From positions 3,914,463 to 3,978,462 of the forward strand of contig CM034134.1 of assembly GCA_019914995.1 (NCBI GenBank): a stretch of 64,000 nt of DNA, given 5' to 3'. The notes under the pieces are model-generated. The model made no database searches and was not told the origin of the DNA. It was given only the letters and a program-made list of their open reading frames with translations. The translations under genes and the position numbers were made by a program. Shown in pieces: positions 11,973-22,239 of this stretch. The stretch is from Acanthochlamys bracteata. Its lineage: Eukaryota > Streptophyta > Magnoliopsida > Pandanales > Velloziaceae. Each line of letters opens with the position of its first letter. The stretch's first letter is position 1.

Positions 11973-12159
11973 TAGTGAGTTATTATAAGAATTCGGTATG
12001 CAGGATCGTTCGGCGTTGAATTAAATTTTTTAGCTAATATATTTTAGTTAATTTTAATGATAACGTAATTCTTTTGATTTTGTTTTTTATGTTTATTTGT
12101 ATTAGATTTGATGATAATATTGTAGATTATCTGAGCAATTTAAAAAATTTTTTGTTAAC

Positions 12160-12320
12160 AGTGTCGAAGAGAATTACAATAGAATTCTGTAAATCGAATT
12201 ACAGTAGAGAAATTACAAGGAAATTATTACAAGAGAATTACTACAAGAGAAATACAGTAGAGAAAAAACACAAAATTTTGTTACATTCCATCGGCAAAGA
12301 AGAATTACAACAGATAAGAA
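12160..12320. repeat. Degenerate GAATTACAGTAGA repeat
   Basis: Short variants of AGAATTACA(G)TAGAGAA recur about every 15-20 bp. They lie in the part of the outer element between the inner unit and the right subrepeats. The open frame 12074-12430 reads through them and shows no recognisable domain. Confidence 0.6.
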
Positions 12321-12909
12321 ATTATATTTACAGTATTTCACGACAGAGACATTCACAAGAGCTCCAGGAGCTAGATTTCTTGCATTTATTCATCAACAAC
12401 AAAGGAACAAAAGAGAAGAAGGAGGAATGAGGCTCAGTGGTTCATGTTTTTACTGTAGGCACTGAGAGTCAAAGATACAACTTTATTTCAGTACTATTCG
12501 AAACAATCCATCGTTTTCTCCCTCTCTACACTATCTTTTCTAAAGTCACAGCTACAGTGGTTGCCATGCATGGCCATCCCGACTGCCTTACTGCGTGCTT
12601 AAGAGAGGAAGTGCGGAGTGAGTCAAAAAAATTGCAAACCCCATCATTGCCTCATATGAAAAATTTCCAACAGCTGTGATATAGGAACCAATGTCTCGTC
12701 CTAATTTTGGCAATCATGCGTTCATTCAACATATCATTTCCGAGCCAACTATCCATCTAATGACTGCACTTTAAAATCAAATCCAATACATCATAAAAAG
12801 CAAATTTGTAAAAATTAGAAAAGATCGGCAAAATAAAAAAAAAAATATCAATAATTGAAATAAGTCTTCGGAAATTCAAAACAAATTATAAAAAATTAAA
12901 ACTTCGAAG

Positions 12910-13385
12910 TTGGCCGGAGTTGGAGTCGAAGCCGGAGAGAAACCGAGCCGAAATAGACATCGAATCCCAAATTGAGCCGTAACCGAGCGATGAACTCGAT
13001 TTTGCTCATCTCGACGGTAACTACATCTACACCGTTGAAGCCGATAAGTGCTTCAAGAATCACAGCCGTTGACACGAGTCAAGTGCCAAAAGTAAAACAT
13101 GTGTCACTCGAGCCGGACGAAACCAGAGATGAAATTAAGCCCGGATCTCGATCACAAGCCGAAATAGACACCGGGATCCGACATCGAGCCATAATCGAGC
13201 GAGGAGAACTCGGTTTGCTCGTTTTGAAGCCGGCCGGAGGCGAACTCGAGCCCAGATCTCGATCAAAAGCCTAGATGGACACAAGGATCCGAAATCGGAG
13301 CCGTAATCGTGCTTAGACAACTTGATTTTGCTCGTTTGGAAGCCGGAGCCGGAATCAAAATCGGAGACGAAATCGAGCCGAGATC
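12910..13385 (+). repeat. GC-rich ~110-127-bp subterminal tandem repeats
   Basis: GATCTCGATCA-type markers recur at 13144, 13255 and 13382, each followed by AAGCC, a GATCCGA block, a GAGCCGTAATCG block and CTCGNTTTGCTCG. A diverged first unit spans about 12912-13017. The repeats run into the right TIR and exist on this side only. The 100-aa open frame here is repeat read-through. Confidence 0.75.
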
Positions 13386-13721
13386 TTGATCAAAAGCCGG
13401 ACGGAAATCGAAATCACAAAATTGAGCCGCCAAGAATTCGATTCCGGCTGGAATCGTGAAACGGACCCGGCCGGAGAACTCGATTTCGCTTGGGGAGGAG
13501 AAGATGCAAGCACAGCTGCAAAGAGGAGAAGAAAATAAGCGTTGTGATGAATGAAATAATACCCTCGCGCCTGCCCGCTGCAGAGTAGTTATATTCTCCT
13601 AATCATTCATCTTCACTTTTGAAAACATTAAGTGAAACAATCACAGCCGTTGATTCTCTACCTATGCCTACAATAAAACCTATGTACAAAGGGATGAGAT
13701 GTGCCTACATCCCATTCTTAC
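13386..13721 (-). repeat. Right 336-bp terminal inverted repeat
   Basis: This is the partner of 8201-8536 in inverted orientation and of equal length. Its outer end (CATTCTTAC) is followed directly by TA microsatellite. Confidence 0.92.
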
Positions 13722-13728
13722 ATATATA

Positions 13729-13796
<68 letters not shown>

Positions 13797-13809
13797 TATA
13801 TACACACAC

Positions 13810-13850
<41 letters not shown>

Positions 13851-13922
13851 CAAATATATATACACATATATATATACAGATATATACACACATATGTACA
13901 CATATGTATATATATATATACC
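13722..13922. repeat. TA/CATA microsatellite
   Basis: A long TA run (about 13733-13793) is followed by CACACATATATA and TACAGATATA variants. All long open frames here on both strands are Y/I/H-rich read-through. It mirrors the microsatellite at the left end of the outer element. Confidence 0.97.
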
Positions 13923-13943
13923 ATAAACGAAAACCTAAAGTAA

Positions 13944-15186
13944 GTGGGTCCAGTCATTTGTGAATAGAAGTGATTGTAATAAGAAGTGATTGTAATACTT
14001 TCAATGTAAATGTAATATTATCACAATGAATGTAGTATTGAAATATTTTATGAAGTTTGTTTCGAATGAATGACTGTTATGCAGAAGAAATGATGCGTGA
14101 ATGGTTTATAGAATCAAGCAGTGAAGGCTCTCTGTTTGTTATTTCAGCAGGGCAGTGAAAGCTCTCTATTTTCTACAAGTGAAGCTTTCAAATAATAATA
14201 TGTGAATGGCTGTTTTGTTATTCAGTTGCAGCAAGTATGTTATATTGGAAGGAGTGTTACACGCTGTTACATGCGGGAAAATATTGTTACGCGGGAAAAT
14301 GTTACACCATATAGCTCTCATTTTTGAGTGTTTTCTCTCTGTTTGCACTAGAAAGTCTCTATTTGCACTAGCTTTTCTCTATTCTAGATCAATTATTTCC
14401 AGCAGCGGGGTTTATCGCCGTTACTTGAATAACTCACAAATGAATTTCGATTTCAAAGGAAGTGAGTATTTGCTAAATGACTTGTGATCGTTATAGTAGT
14501 CATAGAAGCCATCGATCACAAAAGAGACAGATTTACGGATCCGAGAAAGAAGTGAAGAAAAGAAAAATTACAAATATAGTGAAATACGGACACCCTGCAA
14601 CATTAAGGATTAAAAAGGAAGGCACAAATATGGAAAGTAGTTGGTTATAAAGGAGAGCACAACCACGATATTGTGAGTCCGACAAAGAATTTGATCGACT
14701 CATTCTGTGATGAAGGCTTACTTGTAAGTAAATTACAGATATACTTGACGGGCCAAGTTGGGAAATGTCTTGCATGATGACGAAAAAAGGTAATGATGGT
14801 TGTACGACATGTATTTATAAGTTTCGAATGGAGGAGGATCAATGGAAGTGGAAGGTGAAGTTCAATTCAACCACGAAGGAAGGTAATTGTGAATTTTATG
14901 CAAATTATTTGAAATTTTGGGGATTTCATGTGGGCACCTTCTAAAGATTTTTCAAAGTCGTAATATAGAGCTCTCAAATCACTTTGTTCTTGAAAGGTGG
15001 ATGAAAGGGGCCAACAAATATAGAGCTAAGTATGATATTGCACCAATAAGTGGCCATGAGAAGTCTGATCTATTGAGAACTACTCAACTTCAAATGGTTT
15101 ACAATCAACTAATTTATGAAACGGCTGAAATCGATGAAGGATATCAAATAATATTGCGAGCATCATAAGAATTATCACAAAGTCTA
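13944..15186 (+). repeat. Tandem unit 1 of triplicated MULE core
   Basis: This 1,243-bp unit starts GTGGGTCCAGTCATTTGTGA and ends CACAAAGTCTA. Its first half is non-coding. Its second half carries remnants of a FAR1/MULE transposase: the end of the FAR1 domain (about 14550-14700), an LIDSFCDEGLL stretch, then a jump directly to the SWIM region (GISCGHLLKIFQSRN, 14917-14960) and RTTQLQMVYNQLIYET. The catalytic core is missing. Small differences from units 2 and 3 (for example at 14523-14540) make this the most divergent unit outside the junction zone. Confidence 0.92.
14550..15168 (+). pseudogene. Deleted FAR1/MULE transposase remnant, unit 1
   Basis: Pieces corresponding to the upstream pseudogene (8901-11576) follow one another in three frames: a FAR1 C-terminal block with an HNHDIVSP-like stretch, SFCDEGLL followed by ILDG, TTCIYKFRMEEDQWKWKV, and the SWIM block GISCGHLLKIFQ with FVLERWMKGANKYRAKYD. 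The whole DDE core between ILDG and the SWIM region is absent. Frame changes between every block make it non-coding. It is repeated at about 15800-16381 and 16980-17589. Confidence 0.75.
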
Positions 15187-16413
15187 GTGGGTCCAGTCAT
15201 TTGTGAATAGAAGTGATTGTAATAAGAAGTGATTGTAATACTTTCAATGTAAATGTAATATTATCACAATGAATGTAGTATTGAAATATTTTATGAAGTT
15301 TGTTTCGAATGAATGACTGTTATGCAGAAGAAATGATGCGTGAATGGTTTATAGAATCAAGCAGTGAAGGCTCTCTGTTTGTTATTTCAGCAGGGCAGTG
15401 AAAGCTCTCTATTTTCTACAAGTGAAGCTTTCAAATAATAATATGTGAATGGCTGTTTTGTTATTCAGTTGCAGCAAGTATGTTATATTGGAAGGAGTGT
15501 TACACGCTGTTACATGCGGGAAAATATTGTTACGCGGGAAAATGTTACACCATATAGCTCTCATTTTTGAGTGTTTTCTCTCTGTTTGCACTAGAAAGTC
15601 TCTATTTGCACTAGCTTTTCTCTATTCTAGATCAATTATTTCCAGCAGCGGGGTTTATCGCCGTTACTTGAATAACTCACAAATGAATTTCGATTTCAAA
15701 GGAAGTGAGTATTTGCTAAATGACTTGTGATCGTTATAGTAGTCATAGAAGCCATCGATCACAAAAGACAGACGACGGATCCGAGAAAGAAGTGAAGAAA
15801 AGAAAAATTACAAATATAGTGAAATACGGACACCCTGCAACATTAAGGATTAAAAAGGAAGGCACAAATATGGAAAGTAGTTGGTTATAAAGGAGAGCAC
15901 AACCACGATATTGTGAGTCTGACAAAGAATTTGATCGACTCATTCTGTGATGAAGGCTTACTTGTAAGTAAAATTACAGATATACTTGACGGGCCAAGTT
16001 GGGAAATGTCTTGCATGATGACGAAAAAGGTAATGATGGTTGTACGACATGTATTTATAAGTTTCGAATGGAGGAGGATCAATGGAAGTGGAAGGTGAAG
16101 TTCAATTCAACCACGAAGGAAGGTAATTGTGAATTTTATGCAAATTATTTGAAATTTTGGGGATTTCATGTGGGCACCTTCTAAAGATTTTTCAAAGTCG
16201 TAATATAGAGCTCTCAAATCACTTTGTTCTTGAAAGGTGGATGAAAGGGGCCAACAAATATAGAGCTAAGTATGATATTGCACCAATAAGTGGCCATGAG
16301 AAGTCTGATCTATTGAGAACTACTCAACTTCAAATGGTTTACAATCAACTAATTTATGAAACGATGAAGGATATCAAATAATATTATGAGCATCATAAGA
16401 TATCAAAAGTCTA
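15187..16413 (+). repeat. Tandem unit 2 of triplicated MULE core
   Basis: This 1,227-bp copy is nearly identical to unit 1 until about 16360. From there to its end it loses small blocks; for example the CGGCTGAAATCG stretch before ATGAAGGATATC is reduced. It shares with unit 3 the short indels that separate both from unit 1. Confidence 0.92.
15790..16381 (+). pseudogene. Deleted FAR1/MULE transposase remnant, unit 2
   Basis: This is the second copy of the core-less transposase remnant described at 14550-15168: a FAR1-end block, a DEGLL/ILDG block (15913 onward) and a SWIM block (16157 onward). The last frame ends early because of the deletion near 16363. Confidence 0.75.
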
Positions 16414-17607
16414 GTGGGTATTTGTGAATAGAAGTGATTGTAATAAGAAGTGATAAGAATTATTATCACAAAGAATCTAATAAATCACAAATGAATGTAT
16501 ATTGAAATATTTTATGAAGTTTGAATGAATGATTATGTGAATGATGCGTGAATGGTTTATTGTTAATCAAGCGAGAAGGCTCTTGTTTGTTATTTCAGGA
16601 AAGCTCTCTATTTTCTACAAGTGAAGCTTTCAAATAATAATATGTGAATGGTTACATTATTCAGTTGAAAATATTGGAAGGAGTGTTACACGTTACATGG
16701 GAAAATATTGTTACGCGGGAAAATGTTACACCATATAGCTCTCATTTTTGAGTGTTTTCTCTCTGTTTGCACTAGAAAGTCTCTATTTGCACTAGCTTTT
16801 CTCTATTCTAGATCAATTATTTCCAGCAGCGGGGTTTATCGCCGTTACTTGAATAACTCACAAATGAATTTCGATTTCAAAGGAAGTGAGTATTTGCTAA
16901 ATGACTTGTGATCGTTATAGTAGTCATAGAAGCCATCGATCACAAAAGACAGACGACGGATCCGAGAAAGAAGTGAAGAAAAGAAAAATTACAAATATAG
17001 TGAAATACGGACACCCTGCAACATTAAGGATTAAAAAGGAAGGCACAAATATGGAAAGTAGTTGGTTATAAAGGAGAGCACAACCACGATATTGTGAGTC
17101 TGACAAAGAATTTGATCGACTCATTCTGTGATGAAGGCTTACTTGTAAGTAAAATTACAGATATACTTGACGGGCCAAGTTGGGAAATGTCTTGCATGAT
17201 GACGAAAAAGGTAATGATGGTTGTACGACATGTATTTATAAGTTTCGAATGGAGGGGGATCAATGGAAGTGGAAGGTGAAGTTCAATTCAACCACGAAGG
17301 AAGGTAATTGTGAATTTTATGCAAATTATTTGAAATTTTGGGGATTTCATGTGGGCACCTTCTAAAGATTTTTCAAAGTCGTAATATAGAGCTCTCAAAT
17401 CACTTTGTTCTTGAAAGGTGGATGAAAGGGGCCAACAAATATAGAGCTAAGTATGATATTGCACCAATAAGTGGCCATGAGAAGTCTGATCTATTGAGAA
17501 CTACTCAACTTCAAATGGTTTACAATCAACTAATTTATGAAACGGCTGAAATCGATGAAGGATATCAAATAATATTGCGAGCATCATAAGAATTATCACA
17601 AAGTCTA
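16414..17607 (+). repeat. Tandem unit 3 of triplicated MULE core
   Basis: This 1,194-bp unit starts GTGGGTATTTGTGAATAGAA. Its first ~290 bp carry many small deletions and substitutions relative to units 1 and 2; from about 16705 it becomes nearly identical to unit 2. It ends CACAAAGTCTA at 17607 and then continues into unique sequence. Confidence 0.9.
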
Positions 17608-18095
17608 AAAGAAGTAAGAAACACTGATGATAGGGACAAAATTTCAGTTAATGATCTAGATAGTATAAATGTGAGCTTACCGTCCCAATTGATGCCTCTC
17701 AAGTTTTGCTTTTAAATCCTAACATTTCATACGAAAGGAAGAAAAAAAAAAGAAAATATTTGTAAGAGCACTATGAAAATTAAATGAGGTTTGGAAAAAG
17801 CAATTGCAAAAGCCAAAGCAAAGATAGGCAAAAAATATGGCTATTGTAACAAGTATGATGTCAAATATGACAAAAAAAATTGTCCAGAAAATCCAAATAG
17901 AAAGAACAAGATAAGTAAGTGTAGTAGTTTGTTTAATTTAATTCCTATATACTAACTTTGTTTTGGAAAAAAAATTCGAAATTGACATTTGCCTTTACAT
18001 TTTTAATTAACAGTTCTTAATAGAGAAGATGAAGACAAAAACATAAGCGGAGATGAAGATAGCCTTGATGAAGAGTTAGTTATTAATTTGAAGTA
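16970..18095 (+). pseudogene. FAR1/MULE remnant, unit 3 plus unique 3' end
   Basis: Unit 3 contains the third copy of the remnant (SWIM block at 17338-17589). Unlike units 1 and 2 it continues into the original C-terminus: a lysine-rich block (KAKAKIGKKYGYCNKYDVKY, about 17812-17870), a knuckle ending KKNCPENPNRKN, a probable intron, and an acidic tail (about 18015-18095). This matches the end of the upstream pseudogene and shows that unit 3 holds the parental 3' junction. Stops and frameshifts are present throughout. Confidence 0.7.
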
Positions 18096-18229
18096 ACTAT
18101 TATATTTGTATGTACTATCAACTAGTTGTATGTTTGTTTTGGCATTTTTGCATAAATATTTAGATGTTGTATTCAAAGTTCTTGCATTGTACATATGTCG
18201 TTTTCTGAACTTGAAAGTGCTTTCAAGAA

Positions 18230-18600
18230 ATAGTAAAAGGACATTGAAAAATCCTGTGAAAAAAAGTCAAAAAAATAAGAAAAAATAGTGAATAAAAAAG
18301 TAAAAGAAGAAAAAACAGTAAAAAAAATAGTAAAATAAGAAAAAACAGTGAAAAGAAAGTAAATAAGTAAAAATAGTGAAAGAAAAGTAAAATAAGAAGA
18401 AATAGTGAAAAAAATAATAAAATAAGAAAAAACAGTGAATAAAAAAGTAAAATAAGAAAAAACAGTGAAAAGAATAGTAAACAAAAAAACAGTGAAAAAA
18501 AATAAATAAGAGAAAATAGTGAAGGAAAAATTAAAATAAGAAAAAAAAGTAAATAAGACAAAATAGTAAAAAAATAGTAAAAAAAAAAATAGTGAAAGAG
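18230..18600. repeat. A-rich minisatellite (GTGAAAAAAATAGTAAAATAAGAA)
   Basis: Variants of a 20-30 bp A-rich unit built from AGTGAA, AGTAAA and ATAAGAAAAAA repeat for about 370 bp. The F/L-rich minus-strand frame 18173-18736 is read-through of this repeat, not a membrane protein gene. Confidence 0.9.
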
Positions 18601-18639
18601 AAATATTCATTAGAGACACATTCCATTCACTTTGATTTA

Positions 18640-18945
18640 TGACATGAACATTACAGTTAGTGATCCAGCATACTAGAATATTCCAACATACTAGAACAAA
18701 CGGTGAACAACTCGTACTTGTCCAGTATTCCAGCATACTAATGTTCCAGCATACAGTTCAGTATTGTATTTCAGCATTGCAGTCCAAATATTCATTACTA
18801 TCCAGCATTCATGATAATGCATTATTATATTTTTGAACCTTGCACATTCACATTCATATTCACATTCACATAACACTCACATTCATATAGTTATCATTTT
18901 TTGATGATTCCACCTTCACATAACATTCACATTCACATAAAAGCA
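18640..18945. repeat. CCAGCATACTAGAA and CATTCACATTCA repeats
   Basis: Two simple-repeat families adjoin: degenerate TTCCAGCATACTAGAA units (18665-18800) and CATTCACATTCATATTCACA units (18840-18945). CACATTC motifs recur more sparsely to about 19560. Confidence 0.8.
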
Positions 18946-18959
18946 ACTCAAGGTTTGCT

Positions 18960-19850
18960 GAGAATTTTTTTGTATTGCAAAAAAAAAAAAGTTTGATTAC
19001 AAGTTTGCATAACCATAACTTCATAATACATTGTCAAATGAAAAGCTTTACATCTCATAATCCTACACTATTAAATACAAATTTTTTCTGTTGGGAAGTA
19101 ATACAGCAACGTTGTCTACATCTTCAATAGAGATAGTTTTGACTGCAATTCAGTTCCTAATTGTATATACCAAAGCATAATCCTATTCTTGTTGTTGTCT
19201 CTTTTTGAATTTCCAGCATGCTCCAGAATCTGCCAACCTTTTAAACATATCAATCAACAAAATTGAAACCATATAACAACTATAGATATCGATCAAATTG
19301 TTCCAATGAATAATAACTCCTATCAAGTTACTATCAATTAGAATAACTGAAACCAAAAAATATTACCAACAATACTTTGTCACTCACATTCGCATACTCA
19401 GATACCACGGCAGGAAATTGAAACCAAATACACATTCTCATTCACATCACTGGAAATCAAAATGTTGATTCGCAAATACACATACTCATACTACCAAACT
19501 CAAACCAGATTACCATTACCATACTCGCATTCATATACCACACCATATTTTTCCAGTTTCAGAGTTCTGCATCAGAGACATCAAACCGGAAAGCAAAATC
19601 ACTAATAAATAAAAACAAATCAGTAAAAATCACTAGGAAACTTACAAAAGTAAAAATAATCACCTAAGACCATTGAAATGCTGATCATCAGCTGCTCACC
19701 AATCACCGACTACTACTCCTTCTAGCTATTTAGAAATAAGCTTGAAAAAAAACAAAACCGTTGAAATTGTCATATAACTTTTTAAATGCTTACAAGATAT
19801 ATAAAAATAATGCTGCAACAAAAATAGTTCTAAAATTTTACCTGAAATTC
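18960..19850. other. AT-rich DNA, nothing identified
   Basis: No recognisable coding, RNA or transposon-end signature. Scattered CATTCACATAC motifs suggest it grades out of the repeat to its left. Confidence 0.5.
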
Positions 19851-19894
19851 GCTCGATGGCCGGTGTTCGAACGCTTTTGCCGACGGCGACGAAC

Positions 19895-20150
19895 AGCGGT
19901 AAATTTCGAAATTGAAGACGTCAGAATGTATAGAAGATTGAGATGAGTAGAAATTAAAGATTCGCTACCCCTAATTTTGCTCTCCATGCGACGAATGAAT
20001 GGTCCGGTTTCGACGAACGAATTAGGACTAACGGCGGGAAAATCAGAAATTGAAGATGTTAGACGGCATAGAAGGAAGAGGACAAGAATAATTGAAGGTT
20101 CGCTAACCCTAATTTCGATCGTCGTCCGGCGAACGAGTGCTCCGGCCTGA
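19895..20150. repeat. ~130-bp imperfect tandem duplication
   Basis: Two segments (about 19897-20020 and 20033-20160) share, in order, GAAATTGAAGA, CATAGAAG, TTCGCTA-CCCTAATTT, CGACGAA/CGGCGAACGA and CTCCGG. Read on the minus strand they resemble a duplicated 5'-leader (AAATTAGGGTTAGCGAACC). No protein is assigned. Confidence 0.6.
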
Positions 20151-20399
20151 CAAACAAAACTCTAGGGTTTGAAGCGGAAAAGGAAAAACTGAGAGGGATT
20201 AAAGGAAATACAAGAAGAAGAGGAAGAATTGAACCAGTGTAGGGAAAGAATGAGTCGCGGTAGTGAGAAATCGGCGCTGGGGAAGGAGATCGCAGCGAGC
20301 TCATAATGAAGGAAGAACGAGAGAAAAAAACTTACGAAGGAAAGAAACGAAACGCAGCTCGTGCGAGGTGAAGGAAATTTCATGTGAATGGACCCAGTT

Positions 20400-20622
20400 T
20401 ACTTTACTATTACTGTGCGCGCACATCACGCACATCAGATCTGGATCGTCCAATCAAGATCGGACGGTCCTGATAAAACTCGTATTTGCTGCCTTATATA
20501 AATACTGTGTAAGGACACGCTCGTCATTTCGCGTGGCCTTACAGAGTATAACCGTTAATTTTTTTTAATTTTTTCTCTCATTTTCTTTCTTTCTCTCCCG
20601 AGCGTCTTCCTTCTTCTCCCGA
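20400..20622 (+). promoter_or_regulatory. Promoter-like segment with TATA box
   Basis: A GC-rich stretch (TGCGCGCACATCACGCACAT at 20416) is followed by CTTATATAAATACTG (about 20492-20506) and then a CT-rich leader (TTTCTTTCTTTCTCTCCCGAG). The arrangement is that of a plant core promoter and 5' UTR. It may have been captured by the neighbouring CACTA material. Confidence 0.4.
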
Positions 20623-21240
20623 GTGGATCCCAACATCGCCTCTCCGAGCCGGCGATCGTCGGTTTTTACTGAGAATCTTAAGCATTTACTGTCTAATGTC
20701 TTCTCCTTCTTTCAATTTCAGGTTCAATGGCTCTTTTCGATCAACCCTCGTTCGAGAACCCGACTTGGCCCAAACCCTAGAACATTGGCTGGCGAGCTTC
20801 AATCCGGTAACGTAGTGTTGTTTATCCTTCTCCTCCTCCTTCTCTTTCTATTATCCACACCATTTCATCAATTGCAGCCTTCAGCACCGTCGAGGCCGAT
20901 TATCTTACTGCCGTGTGCGCTCCCGAGCTCATCGGTCTTATTTCTCGAATTCGATCAATACTGATTGCTGGTATTGTTATTCCTTTCAATTCTTTACCAA
21001 TGTTTCTTTTTTTTTAGATGTTTTGAATTTTTTTTTCTATGATGGTGCAGTCCAGAACTGGAGCTGGAGTCGGAGCAAGAAGAGATTCAATTACAGTGTT
21101 TCAGTTGCAGGTATCTTCATTTCAGTATTTAATTTTGTGTTTTTTTTTCTTCCCTCTGTTTTTAGGAAGGCCCGATGATGAAAGAGGTGACCCGCGTGTA
21201 GGCTTCTCTGGAGCTCGCCAGATGCAGCCTTAGTGGCTCT
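20623..21240 (+). other. Exon-like segments of unknown gene
   Basis: A GC-richer island with codon-like composition and splice-like boundaries: an ATG-started frame at 20729, an acceptor-like TTGCAG at about 20872 followed by an open stretch containing EADYLTAVCAPELIGLI, an acceptor-like GTGCAG at about 21045 and another near 21165. I do not recognise the protein. It sits just left of CACTA subterminal repeats and host-gene fragments, so it may be another captured piece. It could equally be the decayed 5' end of a transposon gene. Confidence 0.35.
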
Positions 21241-21510
21241 GGGCTCACTAGGTGCAGTCTTGAGCAAGTGCCTACTTGCTTTCATTTTGTGTTTTTCTGT
21301 TTTTCATGAATGTCGATTCTTCGACTTGCAAATGTGTTTGAATGTGTGGGTGTGTATCAGTAGTGTCATGCAGGCCATTCATGTAAAGGTGTGGAGTCTT
21401 GCAAACGAATGTTAGGTATTTTTCAAAGGTGAATTGCAATGTAAGATTGTAGTGTTGTTGCTGTTACAGTTTTGTCTAAAACTTTTGCACAAGCTTGAAT
21501 ACTAAAATTG

Positions 21511-21675
21511 TTTACGGTAAATTACTGACTGAATTTGTTTTTAGTTGGTAATTTAACCGAAGTTATCTAAAGATAATTTATCGACTAAGGATAGATTCAA
21601 TCGGTAAATTTATCGACATTATAATATTCAATCGATAATTTACCAACTAAAATAAATGATCTGTCGGTAAGTTGT
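21511..21675. repeat. CACTA subterminal repeats (left block)
   Basis: Repeated short motifs of the form GTCGGTAA / TTACCGAC / TTTATCGACTAA occur in both orientations. These arrays are characteristic of the binding region near En/Spm termini. No CACTACTA end is recognisable to the left. Confidence 0.7.
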
Positions 21676-22131
21676 ATTATTAGATCTGAATTCTAGGTGC
21701 CAGAACTTCATTTCGTTCTCTCATGTTTGTCTTCACCGCCGGTTTTTCTCTCCTCTTTCTTTGGCAAAGTTCCTCCTCACTTCTGTGCTTCATCTACCGA
21801 ACTCTTTCCAATTAAGCTCCTTCTTTCCTATTTCTTCTTTATCTTATCTCTTTTGTTTTTCCTTTATCGTCCACGACGCCTACTACCCACAAGCGAGAAT
21901 CCTAAGTTTCGTCAGACCGCTTCGCCTACCTTTTGACCATGCCGAGCAGCTGCAGGCCCTTCCCTCGCCCTACTAAGGCGTTTCCCTCATTCAATTGCGA
22001 TGAATTCCGGCTCCGTTGTGTGAATCTAAAGATTATTGATTATGATTTTTTGTCTATTGATTTTTCTGAAACATGGTTTATCACATTTATTTTTGAAGAA
22101 GAGAAGGATAAGGCAGCTGCAGTAGTAGAGT

Positions 22132-22236
22132 AATGGAGGAGGAGCGGCAGATGAGAACCACACGATTTGGGTTGGAGATTTGTATTACTGGATGGATGAA
22201 AGCTATTTACATAGTTGTTTCGCGCACATCGGCGAG
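22132..22236 (+). pseudogene. RBP45/47-like RNA-binding protein exon fragment
   Basis: This frame contains NHTIWVGDLYYWMDESYLHS followed by CFAHIGE and then a GT donor at 22237. It matches the start of the first RRM of plant RBP45/RBP47 nuclear poly(A)-binding proteins, which typically read TLWIGDLQYWMDENYL and then CFAHTGE. RNP2 (IWVGDL) is intact. The exon ends at an in-phase donor, as I recall for the host genes. The following sequence does not continue the RRM. About 400 bp of pyrimidine-rich leader-like sequence (21690-22131) precedes it and may have been captured with it. Confidence 0.75.
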
Positions 22237-22239
22237 GTT

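Larger units (their letters stand above)
8201..13721. mobile_element. Outer long-TIR element (MULE-like), nested
   Basis: The 336-bp inverted repeats bracket 5.5 kb. Both outer ends abut TA microsatellite, so any target duplication is hidden. The interior holds a second inverted-repeat pair around a FAR1/MULE transposase pseudogene (8560-11963), followed by a 1.4-kb stretch with GC-rich subrepeats. If the inner unit is a later insertion, the outer element was a non-autonomous one of about 2.1 kb. MULE is preferred because of the TIR length and the transposase inside; the superfamily of the outer element is inferred. Confidence 0.75.

Noticed and set aside
12972-13274. 100-residue open frame in the right part of the long-TIR element
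   Set aside because: It is read-through of the GC-rich tandem subrepeats.
13619-13963. Several overlapping Y/I/H-rich open frames on both strands
   Set aside because: They are translations of TA/CATA microsatellite in every frame, not proteins.
14166-14487. Open frames of 60 and 93 residues repeated in the tandem units
   Set aside because: They lie in the non-coding half of each unit, show no domain, and recur only because the unit is triplicated.
18173-18736. 187-residue Phe/Leu-rich minus-strand frame resembling a membrane protein
   Set aside because: It is the complement of an A-rich minisatellite; hydrophobicity comes from TTT/TTC codons in simple repeat.
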